Assembly: GCA_040755055.1 (NCBI GenBank)
Contig: JBFMBS010000009.1
Coordinates: 1 to 64,000 of the forward strand
Reading direction: 5' to 3'
Length of the DNA: 64,000 bases
Origin: DYJK01 sp040755055
GTDB lineage: Bacteria; Bacteroidota; Ignavibacteria; Ignavibacteriales; Melioribacteraceae
A model generated the notes under the pieces. The model was not told where the DNA came from and ran no database searches. It worked only from the letters and a program-made list of their open reading frames with translations. Positions within the stretch are counted from its first letter, which is position 1. Every line of letters starts with the position of its first letter. Positions 60,472-64,000 of the stretch are shown piece after piece. A program made the translations under genes and the position numbers.

Positions 60472-61548
60472 TTGAAAAGAATAGAAATTTTTATCAGGCA
60501 AATTATTCTACACCTTCTTCTGTTATTTAAGAGGACTAAGAAAAAATCCACCTTGCCGGTTATTGATAAAAATTCAAAATTACTTTTCATAAGACTAAAC
60601 CGAATCGGCGACGCTCTTGTAACTACATCTTTGCTTTATGAGCTAAAACAACAGACCGGGTGTAAAATTTTCGTTCTTGCCAGTGAGCAGAATTATTTCA
60701 TTTTCAATAATTCCCAATTGTGTGATGAGATAATTATTTACAACAAAAAAATAAAATCCCAAAAGGGATTAATAAACAAATTAAACGAACTCGACTTTGA
60801 CGCAGTAATCGATCTGCACGATGATGTTTCTACTACGGTAAGTTATATTGTAGCACTTACAAAATGTGAGTACAAAATCGGGTTTGATAAATCAAATGCA
60901 AAAATATATTCAAACTTAATTGCCCGACCGGATTCTTCCAAATACCACGTAATAGATCGTGTAATGGAATTCTGTAAAGCGTTTAATATTAAGCCGGTGA
61001 ACTCAGATGTTAATATAAAGTATCAGCCATCCGTTGAGTCAATCAATTTCATTGATAATTTCATCGGCAAAAATTTAAGCAATCAAAAATTCATCCTTGG
61101 AATAAATATTTCAGCCGGCAGTGATGCCCGTTTTTGGGGAATTGATAATTATAAATCACTGGTAAAACAAATTAAGGAATACGAAATCACCCCTCTGATT
61201 ATGTGTGTTGAACGCGATTTAGAATTAGCACTTAAGATTTCTCAAAATAACATCCCGATCTTTTACAATCCTTCATTCGATATATTTGCAGCAATGGTGA
61301 GCCGGTTAGACTTTTTGTTTACACCCGATACTTCCATAGTTCATATCGCTTCAGCTTTTAAAGTGCCGACTTTCGGAATCTATGTGAAATACAATACCAA
61401 CGATGTAATCTGGTATCCTTACAAATCCAAATTTGATTCTGTAATAACTTTAGAACCTACACTAAAAAATGTTAAATTTGACGAAGTGAAAAATAAATTC
61501 ATACCATTCTTCGAGAAGATTTACTATGAGCACAAACAAAATTCATGA
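60472..61548 (+). CDS. glycosyltransferase family 9 (heptosyltransferase-like), second
   Basis: 358 residues from TTG 60472. A basic N-terminal segment (about 1-35) leads to LLFIRLNRIGDALVTTSLLY, the GT9 donor-side motif. LFTPDTSIVHIASAFKVPTF is the second conserved block. It lacks the C-terminal cysteine group of its neighbours. It overlaps the third GT9 gene by 23 bp, so the three are co-translated. LPS core or outer-membrane glycan assembly is the likely role. Confidence 0.88.
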   Translation: MKRIEIFIRQIILHLLLLFKRTKKKSTLPVIDKNSKLLFIRLNRIGDALVTTSLLYELKQQTGCKIFVLASEQNYFIFNNSQLCDEIIIYNKKIKSQKGLINKLNELDFDAVIDLHDDVSTTVSYIVALTKCEYKIGFDKSNAKIYSNLIARPDSSKYHVIDRVMEFCKAFNIKPVNSDVNIKYQPSVESINFIDNFIGKNLSNQKFILGINISAGSDARFWGIDNYKSLVKQIKEYEITPLIMCVERDLELALKISQNNIPIFYNPSFDIFAAMVSRLDFLFTPDTSIVHIASAFKVPTFGIYVKYNTNDVIWYPYKSKFDSVITLEPTLKNVKFDEVKNKFIPFFEKIYYEHKQNS

Positions 61549-62659
61549 TTGCAAAAATTTTAATGGCTATAAACCATGTTTTCCCGATCATAACTGCTGG
61601 GAAGACGGATGCAAAGCTTATATACCAATTGGCAAAAAAATATTAATCATTAATCTTGATGCCATGGGGGATGTTCTGATGACCACTGCCCAGCTTCCCG
61701 GCATAAAACGTAAATATCCGGAATCTACTATCTACTGGATTACGCTGAAAAATGCCGTTGGATTGCTCGAAAACAATCCCTACATAGATAGAGTACTCCC
61801 CTTCGATTTTGAAAGTATCTTAATTCTCAACAATATGGAATTTGATCTTGTCTTAAATGTTGACAAATCTGCACGCTCCGGCGCGTTAACTATGCAGCTA
61901 AATGCAAAAGAAAAACTGGGCTTTGGAATAAATGAACACGGGCAGATAATTCCGCTGAATAAAGGTGCGGAATACAATTACCGCCTCGGTATGGATGATA
62001 ATTTAAAGTTCAAAGTTAATCAACGCACTGGGCAAGATTATCTTTCCGAGACTTTCAACCTCGATTACAAACACGATGATTACACTTTTAGATTTTTTCA
62101 CAATGAACTTAAATTCATTGAAGATTACAAAAATCAAATTGGCATAGACGATAACGATGAGATAATCGGTTTTAACACCGGCTGTTCCATACTCTTTCCG
62201 AACAAAAAAATGACTATCGACCAACATTCGGTTCTAATTGAAAAATTTTTATCGTATAACCGGTTTAAAATTTTACTGCTTGGCGGACCGGAAGACGAGG
62301 AAAGAAACACAATTATTGAAAGTAACTTCAAAGGGAAAATAATAAACACTCCGACTAACCATGGTGTAAGAAAAGGTGCGTGCTACGAAAGTATTCCCCA
62401 TGTTATTATAACCGGGGATTCATTTGGAATGCATCTAGCGATAGCTCTAAAAAAGTTTGTTATTGCATGGTTCGGATTAAGCTGCTGGACAGAAATTGAT
62501 CTTTACAATAGGGGTGTTAAGCTATTCCCGGAAGGACTTTTTTGTGCCCCTTGCTGGAAAAAGGTTTGCCCATATAACTTAGAATGCATCCAGATGATTG
62601 ACCTGGAAAAAATAGTTTTGGAAACTGTAAACTATTTCGATAGAAAAAAAAGTGGATAG
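61526..62659 (+). CDS. glycosyltransferase family 9, third, with Cys-rich ends
   Basis: 377 residues. A short N-terminal extension carries four cysteines (residues 9, 18, 24 and 29; HDCKNFNGYKPCFPDHNC). The GT9 domain follows (KILIINLDAMGDVLMTTAQL; VIITGDSFGMHLAIALKKFV). The C-terminus has a second cysteine group (FCAPCWKKVCPYNLEC). The two groups may form a metal site or a disulfide-stabilised fold (inference). It overlaps the previous gene by 23 bp and the next by 8 bp. Confidence 0.88.
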   Translation: MSTNKIHDCKNFNGYKPCFPDHNCWEDGCKAYIPIGKKILIINLDAMGDVLMTTAQLPGIKRKYPESTIYWITLKNAVGLLENNPYIDRVLPFDFESILILNNMEFDLVLNVDKSARSGALTMQLNAKEKLGFGINEHGQIIPLNKGAEYNYRLGMDDNLKFKVNQRTGQDYLSETFNLDYKHDDYTFRFFHNELKFIEDYKNQIGIDDNDEIIGFNTGCSILFPNKKMTIDQHSVLIEKFLSYNRFKILLLGGPEDEERNTIIESNFKGKIINTPTNHGVRKGACYESIPHVIITGDSFGMHLAIALKKFVIAWFGLSCWTEIDLYNRGVKLFPEGLFCAPCWKKVCPYNLECIQMIDLEKIVLETVNYFDRKKSG

Positions 62660-63539
62660 AAAAAATTTACTTGAGCAAAAATCAATTCTCAAAAGACCGC
62701 TTATTCTAGATGGCGCCATGGGAAGTCTGTTACAACAGCAAGGATTTCCATCAGACAAAAATCTTTGGTACTCAAAATTAAATGTTGATAATGCTAATGC
62801 CGTAACGAATATCCACAAAGAATATATCAGCGCCGGAGCAGATATAATAACAACAAATACTTTCAGAACAAACCCCACCGCGGTAAGAAGGAGTGCACAT
62901 GATTTAACTTCCGAACAATTAGTAGCTTCATCCGTGCACTTAGCGTTAGATGCGCGAAACGCAAACAACATAATTATTGCCGGTGGCAATCCCCCGGCAC
63001 AAGACTGCTACCAGGTTGATAGAACTATAACAAAATATGAATTAGACTATAACCACAAAAAACATATTGAACTGCTGTGGGAAAATAAGGTAGATCTAAT
63101 ATGGAACGAAACACATAGTCATTGGGACGAGATTGAATTGATCTGCAAGTTTTGTTCTCATAACTCTCTCCCCTACACAATGAATATTTATTTCTTAGAC
63201 TCGCTCAAAATTTTAAGCGGTGAACCATTATCTGAAATAGTAGAATTTGTCAAATCATTTAATCCGGATGCAATTGGTTTTAACTGCATCAAGGATTCAA
63301 CTTTTTTTAAATATATTGATGCAAACAGTTTACCCGACCGCTTTGGATTTTATTTTAATTGCGGCGCCGGCAATATCACTGACGAAATAATTACTTGCGG
63401 AATAGACCCTAACGATTACATTGAAAATGTTAAGCCGCTTTTAAAGTATGATCCTATTTACATAGGTTCATGCTGCGGTTCATCACCGGCACATACAAAA
63501 AAAATCAAAGTGTATTTTGATGAAGTATATCGAAATTAA
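62652..63539 (+). CDS. homocysteine S-methyltransferase family protein
   Basis: 295 residues from GTG 62652. The barrel domain starts RPLILDGAMGSLLQQQGFP, ITTNTFRTNP is the substrate segment, and the zinc ligands are Cys in IGFNCIKDST and the pair in GSCCGSSPAHTKKI. The family includes MmuM and the N-terminal module of MetH, so the methyl donor (S-methylmethionine, betaine or methylfolate) is not decided. It overlaps the GT9 gene and ispE at its two ends. Confidence 0.87.
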   Translation: MDRKNLLEQKSILKRPLILDGAMGSLLQQQGFPSDKNLWYSKLNVDNANAVTNIHKEYISAGADIITTNTFRTNPTAVRRSAHDLTSEQLVASSVHLALDARNANNIIIAGGNPPAQDCYQVDRTITKYELDYNHKKHIELLWENKVDLIWNETHSHWDEIELICKFCSHNSLPYTMNIYFLDSLKILSGEPLSEIVEFVKSFNPDAIGFNCIKDSTFFKYIDANSLPDRFGFYFNCGAGNITDEIITCGIDPNDYIENVKPLLKYDPIYIGSCCGSSPAHTKKIKVYFDEVYRN

Positions 63540-64000
63540 AGCCCCGGCAAAAATTAATATCGGCTTGTTTGTCGTTTCAAAAAGAGCGGATGGCTATCAC
63601 AATCTCAGGACTTTGTTTTACCCGATTAGTGATTTATATGATAAATTAACATTTGAACCATCTAATAATTTTGAATTCATTTGCAACAGTGCAGAGTTAC
63701 CAATTGATAAAGGGAACATTGTAGTTCAGGCAAAAGAATTGCTGGAGAGAACATCCGGTAAAAAATTAAACGTAAAAATAACTTTAGAAAAAAAAATTCC
63801 CACACAAGCCGGTTTAGGCGGAGGAAGTTCGGATGCTGCCGCCACACTAATCTCGTTAAACGAGATGTTTAAACTCAATCTTAAACATGATCAATTAATT
63901 GAATTAGCTTTACAGCTTGGTTCCGATGTGCCTTTTTTTATTAGGGCAAAACCGGCAATTGGCACCTCAAGAGGTGAAATATTAGAAGAAATTCCTTTAG
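63520..64000 (+). CDS. ispE: 4-diphosphocytidyl-2-C-methyl-D-erythritol kinase, 3' end outside window
   Basis: First 160 codons of IspE, the GHMP kinase of the non-mevalonate isoprenoid pathway. Translation from ATG 63520 starts MKYIEIKAPAKINIGLFVVS. The ATP loop is PTQAGLGGGSSDAAATLISL, and QLGSDVPFFI follows near the cut. The start overlaps the homocysteine methyltransferase-like gene by 20 bp. The frame is open to the last base, so the gene is truncated only by the window. Confidence 0.93.
   Translation, partial: MKYIEIKAPAKINIGLFVVSKRADGYHNLRTLFYPISDLYDKLTFEPSNNFEFICNSAELPIDKGNIVVQAKELLERTSGKKLNVKITLEKKIPTQAGLGGGSSDAAATLISLNEMFKLNLKHDQLIELALQLGSDVPFFIRAKPAIGTSRGEILEEIPL

Overview
The window reads as a chromosomal segment of an AT-rich, Gram-negative bacterium of the Bacteroidota/FCB group, most likely an Ignavibacteria-type lineage (inference). 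The outer membrane is implied by a FadL/OmpP1 porin, an ExbB-ExbD system and three family-9 (heptosyltransferase-like) glycosyltransferases. Gene content and order fit the FCB group: cdaA beside folP, hpf-hprK, PSP1 protein, DUF5683, DUF2795. TAnnTTTG boxes of the Bacteroidota promoter type lie before hicB and a 3-hydroxyacyl-CoA dehydrogenase gene. Many starts are TTG or GTG, chosen here from Shine-Dalgarno spacing and family N-termini.

Layout. 0.2-14.5 kb (+): exbB-exbD-exbD, terminator, yqeY-cvpA-mutS2-accC-biotin carrier, fadL and terminator, SPOR lipoprotein, ssb, CorC-like protein, MCE protein, ggt, acpS. 14.6-20.6 kb (-): an accessory stretch with a serine hydrolase, a small membrane protein, a 957-residue P-loop NTPase with eleven 39-residue repeats, and a 333-residue membrane protein. 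21.1-41.7 kb (+): hicBA, mnmA, an HNH gene with a one-base frameshift, trpS, scpA-scpB-rluB-dacB-lysS, an S41 protease, gamma carbonic anhydrase, ybeY-smg-topA-xer-hpf-hprK, an M23 peptidase, DUF2795, holB, PSP1, hbd. 41.7-56.0 kb (mainly -): ftsY-pgsA, purF, tRNA-Pro(GGG), merR, HAD, aroQ, parAB, MBL hydrolase, CHAD, cdaA-folP, rpe, PASTA protein. ppx runs the other way in this block. 56.3-64 kb (+): GlmU-like protein, RqcH/NFACT, three GT9 genes, a homocysteine methyltransferase-like gene, and ispE cut by the window end.

The most unusual region is 16.37-19.62 kb. The intergenic DNA on the two sides of the repeat-NTPase gene is related in sequence. The right-hand copy has the hallmarks of an integron attC site: a perfect GTTRRRY core just upstream of the gene start, long complementary arms with one extrahelical G on the cassette bottom strand, and a partner core next to the preceding stop codon. 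The left-hand copy abuts the NTPase stop codon and has lost its distal arm. I read this as an integron-type cassette, possibly an integrase-less remnant, carrying a STAND-like candidate defence gene. No integron integrase is visible in the window.

Other non-coding structure includes two ~157-bp elements with matching terminal inverted repeats (23.6 and 56.1 kb), a run of four hairpins after mnmA, and a palindrome with direct repeats before hicB. Most remaining genes are housekeeping: translation and tRNA modification, chromosome segregation, cell wall and LPS, c-di-AMP, folate, purine and isoprenoid synthesis.
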